Shown: positions 15,238 through 24,092 of the stretch, in pieces | How positions within the stretch are numbered: position 1 is the first letter of the stretch | Layout: each line of letters opens with the position of its first letter | Assembly: GCF_002482975.1 (NCBI RefSeq) | Contig: NZ_DLHA01000029.1 | Span: forward strand, 36,624-100,623 | Origin: Flavobacterium sp. UBA7680 | Lineage (GTDB): Bacteria > Bacteroidota > Bacteroidia > Flavobacteriales > Flavobacteriaceae | Length of the DNA stretch: 64,000 nt | Direction of reading: 5' to 3' | Position numbers and translations under genes: made by a program | Notes under the pieces: generated by a model | The model's input: only the letters and a program-made list of their open reading frames with translations | Told to the model about the DNA's origin: nothing | Databases searched by the model: none

Positions 15238-18200
15238 ATGAAAACAAAGCTTATTTCATTAGTGTTTATTGGAGGAATCATCTTCTCCACAAACGCCAAA
15301 GAGATTGCAATAAAAAAGCATCTTTTTGAACAACAAAGCAATCAAGTTGAAATTTCGGGCCAGATTTTAGGTCAGGATGATGGAATGCCAATTGCCGGAG
15401 CTACTATTTATGCCGAGAGCAATAATAAAATAGCAACAATATCTGATGAAAACGGAAAATTCAAATTAAAAGTTCCGGAAAACGAAGTTCATATTATTAT
15501 AAGTTACATGGGCTATGAAACTTTATCATTTGCCTTACTTAAAACGTCAGATTTAACGATTCGATTAAAACCTGCCGAAAATGTTCTGGAACAAGTTTTA
15601 GTTACCGCATTGGGAGTTAAAAAAAGTACTAAATCTGTTGCTTATGCTGTTACTGAATTAAAAGGAACAGAATTTACAAAAGCAAAAGAAACTAATATTT
15701 CGAATGCATTGGTTGGAAAAATTGCCGGAGTAAACGTGAGCAGTACCTCAACCGGAGCAAATGGTTCAACGAGAGTTGTAATTCGTGGAAACGGATCTTT
15801 AAACGGAAATAACCAGCCGATGTATGTGGTTAACGATTTACCTATTGATAATACACAGCTTAATTTACCGGGAATTGGAAACGGTGCTGGTTCAACGAGA
15901 ATAAATGTGGATCGTGGTGACGGAACTTCTGTTATCAATGCCGATGATATTAAAACGATTACGGTTTTAAAAGGTGGAACGGCTGCCGCCCTTTATGGTG
16001 CAAATGCTGCAAACGGTGTAATTTTGATTCAAACAAAAAGAGGTTCTGCCCAAAAAGGAATTGGAGTTGAATATAATTCTTCATTTACATTCGAAACGCC
16101 TTCCATTATTCCAGACTGGCAATATGAATATGGTTCTGGAGCAAACGGAAAAAAACCAACCACGCAGGCAGAAGCTGTTGCAGCCGGACGCTGGTCTTGG
16201 GGTGCTAAAATTGACGGAAGCAACGTAGTTCAGTTTGACGGTGTTTCAAGACCTTATGTGGCGCAAAAAAATAACATTAAAAATTTCTACGAAACAGGAA
16301 CTACATTTATTAACTCTCTTGCTTTATCTGGAGGAAACGAAAAAGCTACGGGACGCCTTTCGTTCTCGAATATGGATAATCAAAGTGTGGTTCCAAATTC
16401 TGATTTTAACCGAAAAAGCATCAACATTGCGAGTAATGTGAACTTAACAAACTGGTTAAAATTTGATGTCGTAGCACAATATAATTTAGAAAAATCAAAC
16501 AACAGAGTAACGGTTTCTGATGCGGAGGCAAATCCAAACTGGGGGACTTACATGATTGGTAATACTGTTGACATTCGAAATCTTGCCCCAGGTTATGATG
16601 CAAACGGAATTGAAGAAGCATGGAATCCTGTTGCGGTAGCAACAAACCCTTATTTTGTTGTCAATAAAATTAAAAACAAAGACACTAAAAATCGTTTCAT
16701 CGGGATGTTGAACGTAAAGGTAAATTTCACTCCGGAATTATTCCTTCAAGGTAGAATTGGACAAGATTATACGGATTATGATTTCTTCGGATACATTCCA
16801 AAAACAACTTTAAACAATCCGGTTGGATATGCGCAGGGTTCAAAAATGAAATTATCCAATCTAAATTCTGAAGCAATTCTTAATTATACTAAAAAGAATT
16901 TTTATAATGATTTCTCTTTAAATGCTTTAGTTGGAGTTAACTCTCGTACTACATTGAGAGACGAAACCAGAGTCGAAGGTTCAAATTTTGTATTAAATGA
17001 TTTTTATGCTTTAAGCAATTTATCTACACTGGCTTATAGTTATCCTTACGGAAAAACTAAAACCAACTCGGTTTACGGTGCTGCCGATTTTGATTATAAA
17101 AACATCGTGTTTTTAAACGTAACAGGTCGTCAGGATTGGTTTTCTACGCTATCAAAAGAAAACAATACCGTATTTTATCCTTCTGTTGGAACGAGTATAA
17201 TTGTTTCAGACATTTTTACAATGCCGGAATTTGTTTCGTTTGCCAAACTTAGAAGTTCATGGGCACAAGTGGGAGGCGCAACGCCAGATCCTTATGCATT
17301 GAACCAATCATACTCAATGATTCAGGGCGGACATAACGGTCAGCAGGTTCAAGGACCAACAAGTTCAAGAGTTCCAAATGCAACTTTAAGTCCGCTGACT
17401 TCTACAACATTTGAAATTGGAACAGATTTAGGATTTTTCAACAATCGTTTAAATCTTGATTTTGCTTGGTACAACCGTGCCACTACAAATGATATTGTCG
17501 AAACTACAATTTCTACAGCTTCTGGAGCTAATACTGCTTTATTGAATTTAGGAAAAATGAGAAACAGAGGGGTTGAGTTTTTAGTAAGCGGTAAAATCAT
17601 CAATTCTGATAAGTTCTCTTGGGATGCAAGTTTCAACGGATCTTATAATGAAAATAAAGTTGAAGCACTTACAGATCAGTTAAACTCGATTACAATGGCA
17701 ACTTCTGTAAATGGATATGTAACGATTACAAGTGATGTTGGACGTCCGTACAGTATTATAAAAGGGTACAGACCTCGTAAAGATGCTAACGGAAATACGG
17801 TTTATAATGTAAGCGGCGGATCTGCAACTATTGCGCAGGGACCACTTGAAGAATTAGGTCAGGGCGTTCATCCTTGGGCTGCGGGACTTACCAACGAATT
17901 CAAATACAAAAACATTTCATTGAGCTTTTTAATCGACGGGAAATTTGGCGGAAGCTTATATTCAGGAACTAACTTGTACGGAACTCGTATGGGATTGACA
18001 AAATTGACGCTTGAAGGTCGTGAAAGCGGTTTGCCAATTAAAGGTGTTGATGTTAACGGAAATCCGGTTGATATGGTTATTGCTCCGGAAAACCTTAGAA
18101 CGTATTATGATGGTTTAAGAAACATTTCTTCTGAATTTGTTTATGATGCAAGTTTCATCAAATTAAGACAAGTAATTCTGGGTTACGATTTACCTATTGA

Positions 18201-18393
18201 GAAAATAAAAGGATTATCAAAACTTCAGGGTGCTTCTATTTCATTTGTAGCAAGAAACTTATTCATTCTTTACAAGAAAACACCAAACGTAGATCCGGAA
18301 TCTGTATTTAGTGCCGGAAATGCTCAGGGTGTAGAACAATTTGGAGTACCAAAAACAAGAAGTTTCGGTTTAAACTTAAATGTCAAATTTTAA
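15238..18393 (+). CDS. SusC/RagA-type TonB-dependent outer-membrane transporter
   Basis: The 1,051-residue beta-barrel imports oligosaccharides or related ligands with its SusD partner. The N-terminus has a signal peptide (about residues 1-20), then a carboxypeptidase-regulatory-like domain (VEISGQILGQDDGMPIAGAT), the plug domain with VLEQVLVTALGVKKST and TVLKGGTAAALYGANAANGV, and a C-terminal barrel ending in NLNVKF. Family length is normal. The ATG at 15238 overlaps a six-codon ORF (15221-15241, ATGA overlap) that is a near duplicate of its own first codons. The SusD gene follows by 34 nt. The context suggests an amino-sugar-derived ligand. Confidence 0.95.
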   Translation: MKTKLISLVFIGGIIFSTNAKEIAIKKHLFEQQSNQVEISGQILGQDDGMPIAGATIYAESNNKIATISDENGKFKLKVPENEVHIIISYMGYETLSFALLKTSDLTIRLKPAENVLEQVLVTALGVKKSTKSVAYAVTELKGTEFTKAKETNISNALVGKIAGVNVSSTSTGANGSTRVVIRGNGSLNGNNQPMYVVNDLPIDNTQLNLPGIGNGAGSTRINVDRGDGTSVINADDIKTITVLKGGTAAALYGANAANGVILIQTKRGSAQKGIGVEYNSSFTFETPSIIPDWQYEYGSGANGKKPTTQAEAVAAGRWSWGAKIDGSNVVQFDGVSRPYVAQKNNIKNFYETGTTFINSLALSGGNEKATGRLSFSNMDNQSVVPNSDFNRKSINIASNVNLTNWLKFDVVAQYNLEKSNNRVTVSDAEANPNWGTYMIGNTVDIRNLAPGYDANGIEEAWNPVAVATNPYFVVNKIKNKDTKNRFIGMLNVKVNFTPELFLQGRIGQDYTDYDFFGYIPKTTLNNPVGYAQGSKMKLSNLNSEAILNYTKKNFYNDFSLNALVGVNSRTTLRDETRVEGSNFVLNDFYALSNLSTLAYSYPYGKTKTNSVYGAADFDYKNIVFLNVTGRQDWFSTLSKENNTVFYPSVGTSIIVSDIFTMPEFVSFAKLRSSWAQVGGATPDPYALNQSYSMIQGGHNGQQVQGPTSSRVPNATLSPLTSTTFEIGTDLGFFNNRLNLDFAWYNRATTNDIVETTISTASGANTALLNLGKMRNRGVEFLVSGKIINSDKFSWDASFNGSYNENKVEALTDQLNSITMATSVNGYVTITSDVGRPYSIIKGYRPRKDANGNTVYNVSGGSATIAQGPLEELGQGVHPWAAGLTNEFKYKNISLSFLIDGKFGGSLYSGTNLYGTRMGLTKLTLEGRESGLPIKGVDVNGNPVDMVIAPENLRTYYDGLRNISSEFVYDASFIKLRQVILGYDLPIEKIKGLSKLQGASISFVARNLFILYKKTPNVDPESVFSAGNAQGVEQFGVPKTRSFGLNLNVKF

Positions 18394-18427
18394 GCTTGCT
18401 TTATTTCTAATAATTAAATTAAAAGAC

Positions 18428-19954
18428 ATGAAAAAGATAACCCTTTTATATATCGCAGGCTTACTTTTAGGAAGTATGACAGCTTGTACCGATGATTTTG
18501 AAGAAATCAATACGAACCCTAATTCAGTTGAAAAACCAGATCCAAATTTTGTTTTCAGTAAAGCACAGCTTGACGGACTAAACAACAATTATTTTGCAAC
18601 TAATATTTTAGAATGCGGCGGAATGTTGCAGCATTATGCAACTTACAAAGAAGCATCTGGAGCTGGTGATAAATATTTGAGTAATGAAGTTTATTATTCT
18701 GCTTATTTCAATCAGGCGTATCCAACTGCTTTAAATGAAACAGAAGTTGTAATCAATGAGGTAAAAAACAATCCAAACGAAAGCAATAAATTGAATATTG
18801 CAAGAATCTGGAAAGCTTATTTATACCACAGAATTACAGATTTATATGGAGATATTCCATATTCTGAAGCTGCAAAAGCAAACAGCACACAAATCTTTCT
18901 TCCTAAATATGATTCTCAGGAATTTATCTATAAAGATTTATTGAAAGAATTAGACGAAGCGGCTGCGGCATTAGATCCGGCAAAACCAAGTTTCGGCAAA
19001 TCTGATTTTATTTATGATGGAGATGTTGCCAAATGGAAAAAGTTCTCTTATTCGTTAATGCTTCGTTTAGGATTACGATTAACAAAAGTTGATGCTGCAT
19101 TGGCACAAACCTGGGTAACAAAAGCGATTGCCGGAGGCGTAATTTTAAATACTGCAGATAATGCAATCATGAAATACACGGATGGCCCAAATGATTTTAA
19201 CCGAAATCCGGTTGGTTTCGACTCCAGAAAACAAGATTTTACAGCGGGTTCTTACGGTACAAAAAATGTGGAAGGCGGAAAATTAGCCAAAACATTTATC
19301 GATTTATTACAATCAACTGCCGATCCTAGAATTAGTGTTTATGCGGGAGTTTGGCAGGGAACAACTCAAAATACAGCGCTTGCCGTTCAAAAAGGTTTCC
19401 CTAACGGAACTAAAATTGCCCCAACTCCTACTGAACAAGCAACGTATTCTGAGCCTAACCAAAGTACCGTTTTTAAATACGATGCGCCGCTTGTATTGAT
19501 CAGCAACGCCGAAACTAATTTATATTTAGCCGAAGCTGCTGCAAGAGGATGGTACGCTGCATCTGATAAAGATTTATATGAAAAAGGTGTTCAAGCTTCT
19601 TTCTTAAACATGGGAATTTATGGAGTAGCCTATACTATTCCAGATGCAACACCATATTTAACGGCAAATCCGTACAATGCAGCAGGATCTTTTGAGGCTA
19701 AAATGAATCAAATTCATACACAGGTTTATATTGCTCTATTTGTGGACGAGCAGGAAGTTTATGCTAACTGGAGAAGAACAGGTTATCCGGTTTTAGTTCC
19801 TGTAAACTTTCCGGGTAACGTTACAAACGGCACAATACCAAGACGTTTCAAATATCCAACCAGTGAATATTCAGTGAATTCAACTAACTTAGCAGAAGCG
19901 GTTAAGCGACAAGGTCAAGACCTTTTTACAACAAAAATCTGGTGGGATAAATAA
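18428..19954 (+). CDS. SusD/RagB-family outer-membrane lipoprotein
   Basis: The surface lid protein that binds ligand for the SusC barrel. From ATG 18428 it has 508 residues with a lipoprotein signal (MKKITLLYIAGLLLGSMTAC, Cys20) followed by DDFEEINTNPNSV, typical of the SusD-like_2 group. Helical TPR scaffold segments such as ARIWKAYLYHRITDLYGDIP are visible. An in-frame ATG at 18380 would overlap the SusC stop and place 16 residues before the signal peptide, so it is less likely. It is followed by a large palindromic repeat, not by a classical terminator. Confidence 0.94.
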   Translation: MKKITLLYIAGLLLGSMTACTDDFEEINTNPNSVEKPDPNFVFSKAQLDGLNNNYFATNILECGGMLQHYATYKEASGAGDKYLSNEVYYSAYFNQAYPTALNETEVVINEVKNNPNESNKLNIARIWKAYLYHRITDLYGDIPYSEAAKANSTQIFLPKYDSQEFIYKDLLKELDEAAAALDPAKPSFGKSDFIYDGDVAKWKKFSYSLMLRLGLRLTKVDAALAQTWVTKAIAGGVILNTADNAIMKYTDGPNDFNRNPVGFDSRKQDFTAGSYGTKNVEGGKLAKTFIDLLQSTADPRISVYAGVWQGTTQNTALAVQKGFPNGTKIAPTPTEQATYSEPNQSTVFKYDAPLVLISNAETNLYLAEAAARGWYAASDKDLYEKGVQASFLNMGIYGVAYTIPDATPYLTANPYNAAGSFEAKMNQIHTQVYIALFVDEQEVYANWRRTGYPVLVPVNFPGNVTNGTIPRRFKYPTSEYSVNSTNLAEAVKRQGQDLFTTKIWWDK

Positions 19955-19973
19955 ACGAATCAAGAGTTGAAAT

Positions 19974-20124
19974 GTGCCATAGGCACTTAATATCGGTAGA
20001 AAATTAGTTTCAAATCCATTGGCGTGCCGTAGGTACGCAACAAAACAACAATAATTGCGTACCTACGGCACGCTCGAGATATTCTAATTCATGTTTTCTA
20101 CCGGTATTAAGTGCCTGACGGCAC
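19974..20124. repeat. Nested inverted repeat (REP-like) between susD and gntP
   Basis: The outer arms are 19974-20003 (starts GTGCCATAGGCACTTAATA) and 20094-20124 (ends TTAAGTGCCTGACGGCAC), imperfect. The inner arms are a perfect 19-bp pair at 20022-20040 (GCGTGCCGTAGGTACGCAA) and 20055-20073. The whole folds into one long cruciform. No ORF lies inside. It resembles a dispersed palindromic element and could attenuate or stabilise the susCD mRNA. Confidence 0.8.
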
Positions 20125-20182
20125 AAATTGAAGAATTTTAATCCTTAGACAGGGATAAAAATAATATTATACAAAAAGATAA

Positions 20183-21502
20183 ATGAGCATTTTAATTCTT
20201 ACGGCATGCATTGCGTTTTTAATCATACAAATAGCTTGGCTTAAAATCAATCCGTTTATTGCCTTTATCATAACAGCTTTATTAGCAGGTCTGTTTTTAG
20301 GCCTGCCAATAAGCACTTTATCACAAACCGTTCAAAAAGGTTTGGGCGAAATGTTAGGATCTATTACGCTGATTATTGTTTTCGGAACCTGTATTGGGAA
20401 ACTTACCGTTTCATCAGGCGCCGCCAATGTTATTGCCAAAACAGTCATGGGATGGACGGGCAGAAAATACGTTCGACTCGGCTTAATGATTACCGGATTT
20501 ATTGTTGGGATACCTCTATTTTATAGTGTTGGATTTGTTTTGTTAGTACCTCTAATCTTTTCAGTAGCCCATCAATTTAAACTGTCAAAAGTATATCTGG
20601 GAATTCCAATGCTGGCGTCGCTTTCAGTAGCACACGGTTTTTTGCCCCCACATCCGTCACCAATGGCTTTGAGCAGTATTTTAAATGCTGATATTGGACT
20701 TGTTTTAGTTTACGGAATAATAATCGCAATCCCGACTATTTTTATTGCCGGACTATTATTTTCTAATCTGCTTAAAAACATCAAAACCGAATCGGATCAT
20801 GAAATTTTGAATGTCGAAGAAGTCGTAAACTACGGTAAACTTCCGAGTTTTTCGCTTAGTTTATTCTCGGCTTTATTTCCGGTTTTTGGTTTGACTATAA
20901 CTTCAATATTGCCTTTAATTTCAACTAATGAAACGTTGATTGAGATTTGCAAAACAGTTGGAGAACCAAGTATGATTATGTTGATTTCTTTACTTCTTTG
21001 TACTTATACTCTAGGAATAAGAATGAACCGAAGCATCACATCTGTAATGGACGATTACGCCGTTGCGATAAAAGATGTCGCTTTGATTGTTTTAATTGTA
21101 GGCGGTGCCGGAAGTTTGAAAGAAGTTATGATTGTAAGCGGTGTAAACGAAACTATTGTTGCGGCCTTAACACAAATAAACATTCATCCGTATTTATTGG
21201 CCTGGATGATGGCAGCGATTATTCGCGTTTGTGTGGGTTCTGCAACCGCAGCCGGATTAATGACTGCGAGTGTTTTATTACCTTTGTTACAAACTACTGG
21301 TCTCGATCCCAATCTATTAGTTTTATCTGTTGGAGCCGGAAGCTTAATGTGCTCGCATGTAAACGATCCGGGTTTTTGGATGTTCAAAGAATATTTTAAT
21401 ATCAGCCTGAAAGACACGTTCAAATCATGGACGGTTATGGAATCTTTAGTATCTGTTTTAGGAATTGTTTTCGTATTTATTTTAAACTCAATTATACATT
21501 AA
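20183..21502 (+). CDS. GntP-family gluconate/sugar-acid permease
   Basis: GntP-family carriers bring gluconate and related sugar acids across the inner membrane with protons. The 439-residue protein is almost entirely hydrophobic, with about 12 predicted helices, and has the family motifs LGEMLGSITLIIVFGTCIGK and SVAHGFLPPHPSPMAL near residue 150. The GSATAAGLMTASVLLPLL segment in the second half is also typical. It begins 58 nt after the palindromic repeat and is followed by a RidA gene after 4 nt, so the two are co-transcribed. The genes around it suggest an amino-sugar acid substrate rather than gluconate. Confidence 0.93.
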   Translation: MSILILTACIAFLIIQIAWLKINPFIAFIITALLAGLFLGLPISTLSQTVQKGLGEMLGSITLIIVFGTCIGKLTVSSGAANVIAKTVMGWTGRKYVRLGLMITGFIVGIPLFYSVGFVLLVPLIFSVAHQFKLSKVYLGIPMLASLSVAHGFLPPHPSPMALSSILNADIGLVLVYGIIIAIPTIFIAGLLFSNLLKNIKTESDHEILNVEEVVNYGKLPSFSLSLFSALFPVFGLTITSILPLISTNETLIEICKTVGEPSMIMLISLLLCTYTLGIRMNRSITSVMDDYAVAIKDVALIVLIVGGAGSLKEVMIVSGVNETIVAALTQINIHPYLLAWMMAAIIRVCVGSATAAGLMTASVLLPLLQTTGLDPNLLVLSVGAGSLMCSHVNDPGFWMFKEYFNISLKDTFKSWTVMESLVSVLGIVFVFILNSIIH

Positions 21503-21506
21503 TATC

Positions 21507-21974
21507 ATGAATTTATTACCACAAGAAAAATTTGAAACCCTTGGCCTTTCATTACCGCCAGCACCTCAACCTCTTGGTATATATAAACCTTATTTAGTCG
21601 ACGGAAAATACTTGTATCTTTCTGGTCATGGCCCTGTTCGCGACGATAAATCTTTAATCATTGGCCGAATTGGCGATGACATGGATATCGAAGAAGGAAA
21701 ACTGGCCGCAAGACAAGTCGGCTTAACTATGCTTTCGACAATTGTAACCAATTTTGGAAGCCTGAACAAAGTAAAACGAGTGATAAAAGTCCTTGGAATG
21801 GTGAATTGCAATGGCGATTTCCTAAGACATCCGTATGTAATAAACGGCTGCAGTGAATTGTTTGCTGAAGTTTGGGGACAGGAAAACGGAATTGGAGTAA
21901 GAAGCGCCGTAGGAATGGGTTCTTTACCGGACAATATTCCTGTTGAAGTTGAAGCTGTTTTCGAATTATTCTAA
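21507..21974 (+). CDS. RidA/YjgF-family enamine/imine deaminase-like protein
   Basis: RidA proteins hydrolyse reactive enamine and imine intermediates released by PLP-dependent dehydratases. The 155-residue product has the YjgF fold with LYLSGHGPVRDD near the start and GVRSAVGMGSLPDNIPVEVE at the end. The conserved arginine of the deaminase site matches Arg in GVRSAVG. It belongs to the longer YjgF-like subgroup. It follows the GntP gene by 4 nt. In this cluster the likely partner is the fold-III PLP enzyme at 24093-25208, whose product would be an enamine. Confidence 0.88.
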   Translation: MNLLPQEKFETLGLSLPPAPQPLGIYKPYLVDGKYLYLSGHGPVRDDKSLIIGRIGDDMDIEEGKLAARQVGLTMLSTIVTNFGSLNKVKRVIKVLGMVNCNGDFLRHPYVINGCSELFAEVWGQENGIGVRSAVGMGSLPDNIPVEVEAVFELF

Positions 21975-21982
21975 AAAATAGG

Positions 21983-22385
21983 CCACAGACGATAACGATT
22001 AAAGAGCAATCTGAATTGGTTAAGAAAATACTTTGATTCTAAGTCTGTGGTTATGTAAAAAATATAGGCCACAGATTATATAGATTAAAAGGATTATTTT
22101 TTTTTCGCCACGAATTACACAAATTTTCACGAATTACTTTTTTTACTTCAAGCATATAAAAATTAGTGCAAATTCGTGTAATTCGTGGCGAAAAAATTAA
22201 ACACATAGAAACATAGATTTTTACTTGAATACTAGGAGGAAGGAAAAAAAGCTAGCTTTTACACATAGCTATGTTTATTAATGCAAAGTGAAACGCCTTT
22301 TTCAACACTTTCATAAACTATGTTTCTATGTGTTTAAGAACTAACCGTTACGTTTATAAATCATTTTAATCTATATAATCTGTGG
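21983..22385. repeat. Three-layer nested inverted repeats before the sugar kinase gene
   Basis: A long stretch folds as nested palindromes. A short CCACAGAC/GTCTGTGG pair is at 21983-21990 and 22043-22050. A perfect 19-bp outer pair is at 22069-22087 and 22367-22385 (CCACAGATTATATAGATTA). Inside it are a 15-bp pair at 22106-22120 and 22176-22190 (CGCCACGAATTACAC) and a perfect 18-bp pair at 22199-22216 and 22318-22335 (AAACACATAGAAACATAG), which itself encloses two small palindromes. The right outer arm ends 15 nt before the kinase start. Confidence 0.85.
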
Positions 22386-22400
22386 CAAAAAACAAAAAAC

Positions 22401-23432
22401 ATGAATACAAATATCCCACAAACAAGAATAGCAACATTTGGAGAATTATTACTTCGGATGAATGTTGCCAATGGAAACCGGTTTACACAGGCAGATGAAA
22501 TAAAAATTCATGTGGGCGGTGCCGAAGCCAATGTTTGTGTTTTACTTTCCCAACTCGGAATCCAAACCGATTATATTACCCGAGTGCCTCAAAATGATTT
22601 GGCACAACTGGCTTTAAACGAACTTCAGAAATACAAAGTAAATACTTCAAAATGTGTTTATGGCGGAGAACGTTTGGGGTTATATTTTGTCGAATCCGGG
22701 AACCAAATCAGACAATCTCAGGTTATTTACGACCGAAGCAATTCGTCATTTGCAACCATTCAAAAAGATCAAATTAATTGGCATGAAGTTTTAGAAGATG
22801 TTACGCATTTTCATTGGTCAGGAATAAGTCCGGGAGTTTCTCATGAAGCTGGTTTAGCTTGCAAAGAAGCGATTTTGACAGCACATAAAAAAGGCTTACC
22901 CATTTCTTCTGATTTTAATTACAGATCAAAATTATGGCAGTACGGAAAACATCCGTCGGAAATTATGCCCGATTTATTACAATACAGCACAATTACGGTT
23001 GCTGATCTAGATGCGATTGAAATTTATTTCGGAATCAAAACCGATAAAAACGAATCCGATGAAAATCGTTTTCAAAAAACCTTCGAATTATTAAAAGTAA
23101 AAATGCCTTTTCTAAAAACATTGGCAATGAGTTTTAGAAAATCAGACGGGCCGGCGCATTTATACAAAGGTTTATTGATACACGAAGATAATTTTTACCA
23201 AACGCCAGAACACAAAATACATGTTGTAACCGACCAAATTGGTTCTGGAGACGCTTTCAACGCAGGATTATTATATGGATTATCTAATAAATTATCCGGA
23301 CAGGAATGCATTGAATGGGCAACAGCCTGCGGCGTAATCAAACAAAGCATTCACGGAGATTTCGCGATAAGCAATCTCAACGAAATAAGTCATTTTATTA
23401 AAAACGGCTCAAGCAATAGAATTAATAGATAA
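22401..23432 (+). CDS. kdgK: PfkB-family sugar kinase, probably 2-keto-3-deoxygluconate kinase
   Basis: The expected reaction is ATP-dependent phosphorylation of 2-keto-3-deoxygluconate to KDPG. The 343-residue protein has the PfkB N-terminal signature HVGGAEANVCVLLSQLG (about residues 36-52) and the C-terminal anion-hole/catalytic motif DQIGSGDAFNAGLLYG with the catalytic Asp near residue 284. The next gene, a KDPG aldolase 9 nt downstream, makes the KDG kinase assignment much more probable than fructokinase. Its 5' side is occupied by a nested palindrome, so transcription probably continues through from gntP-ridA or starts within that repeat. Confidence 0.88.
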   Translation: MNTNIPQTRIATFGELLLRMNVANGNRFTQADEIKIHVGGAEANVCVLLSQLGIQTDYITRVPQNDLAQLALNELQKYKVNTSKCVYGGERLGLYFVESGNQIRQSQVIYDRSNSSFATIQKDQINWHEVLEDVTHFHWSGISPGVSHEAGLACKEAILTAHKKGLPISSDFNYRSKLWQYGKHPSEIMPDLLQYSTITVADLDAIEIYFGIKTDKNESDENRFQKTFELLKVKMPFLKTLAMSFRKSDGPAHLYKGLLIHEDNFYQTPEHKIHVVTDQIGSGDAFNAGLLYGLSNKLSGQECIEWATACGVIKQSIHGDFAISNLNEISHFIKNGSSNRINR

Positions 23433-23441
23433 ATAAAGAAT

Positions 23442-24089
23442 ATGTACAGCATTTTAAAAACGCAAGGTGTACTTCCGTTAGTAACCCAAATCAACATTGA
23501 AACAGCCCAAATAGTATTGCAATCAGCGGCTGATGCTGGCATAAAAATTATCGAGTTTGCTGCTCGCGCCAATGATGCAAAAGAAGTTTTTACTCAAATG
23601 ACAGCCTTTAAAAAAGCAAATAATCTGGATGTTAAAATAGCCGTTGGCTCTATTTTGTCTGTTGATGAAGCAGCAATATACCATCAATTAGGGGCAGACT
23701 GCATTGTTTGTCCGCACACTGACCCGGAAATTGGAGCGTACTGCCTTAAGAATAATATTTACTGGATTCCCGGGGCTGCTACTTTAAATGAAATATTACA
23801 CGCCAATAAATTAGGTGCCGAAGTTGTAAAACTTTTTCCGGCTGATAAAATTGGCGGTCCCGGATATGTAAAAGCGATAAGAGCGCCTTTTCCAAATTTA
23901 AAAATAATGCCAACCGGAGGCGTAACACTCGAAGAAAGCAATTTAAAATCGTGGTTTAAATCTGGAGTGGTATGCGTGGGAATTGGTTCTAATTTATTTT
24001 CGAAAGAAATGCTTTTGAATTTAAATTACGAGCAGGCATTGCAGGCTTTTCAAAATTTAATTGAAGTTGTAGAAAAAACAAGAAACTAA
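23442..24089 (+). CDS. eda: KDPG/4-hydroxy-2-oxoglutarate aldolase
   Basis: A class I aldolase that cleaves 2-keto-3-deoxy-6-phosphogluconate to pyruvate and glyceraldehyde 3-phosphate. The 215-residue product matches the family length. It has the general base Glu38 in IKIIEFAARAND and the Schiff-base Lys130 in GAEVVKLFPADKIGGPG, followed by IMPTGGV as phosphate-binding loop. It lies 9 nt behind the kinase and 3 nt before the PLP enzyme gene, so the operon is tight. Confidence 0.93.
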   Translation: MYSILKTQGVLPLVTQINIETAQIVLQSAADAGIKIIEFAARANDAKEVFTQMTAFKKANNLDVKIAVGSILSVDEAAIYHQLGADCIVCPHTDPEIGAYCLKNNIYWIPGAATLNEILHANKLGAEVVKLFPADKIGGPGYVKAIRAPFPNLKIMPTGGVTLEESNLKSWFKSGVVCVGIGSNLFSKEMLLNLNYEQALQAFQNLIEVVEKTRN

Positions 24090-24092
24090 ATT

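Noticed and set aside
15221..15241. Six-codon ORF as a proven attenuator leader peptide
   Set aside because: It has no run of regulatory codons and no terminator/antiterminator pair was found between it and susC. It is kept only as an observation.
18380..18427. Upstream ATG for the SusD gene, overlapping the susC stop
   Set aside because: The lipoprotein signal peptide starts cleanly at 18428, and the extension looks like read-out of the susC tail frame.
20947..21399. 150-residue plus-strand ORF inside gntP in another frame
   Set aside because: Cys/Arg-rich out-of-frame product of a membrane protein gene. It is not supported by any start signal.
21983..22385. Nested inverted repeats considered as a CRISPR array or an insertion sequence
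   Set aside because: There are no direct repeats with even spacers, and no transposase ORF lies inside. The pairs are inverted, not direct.
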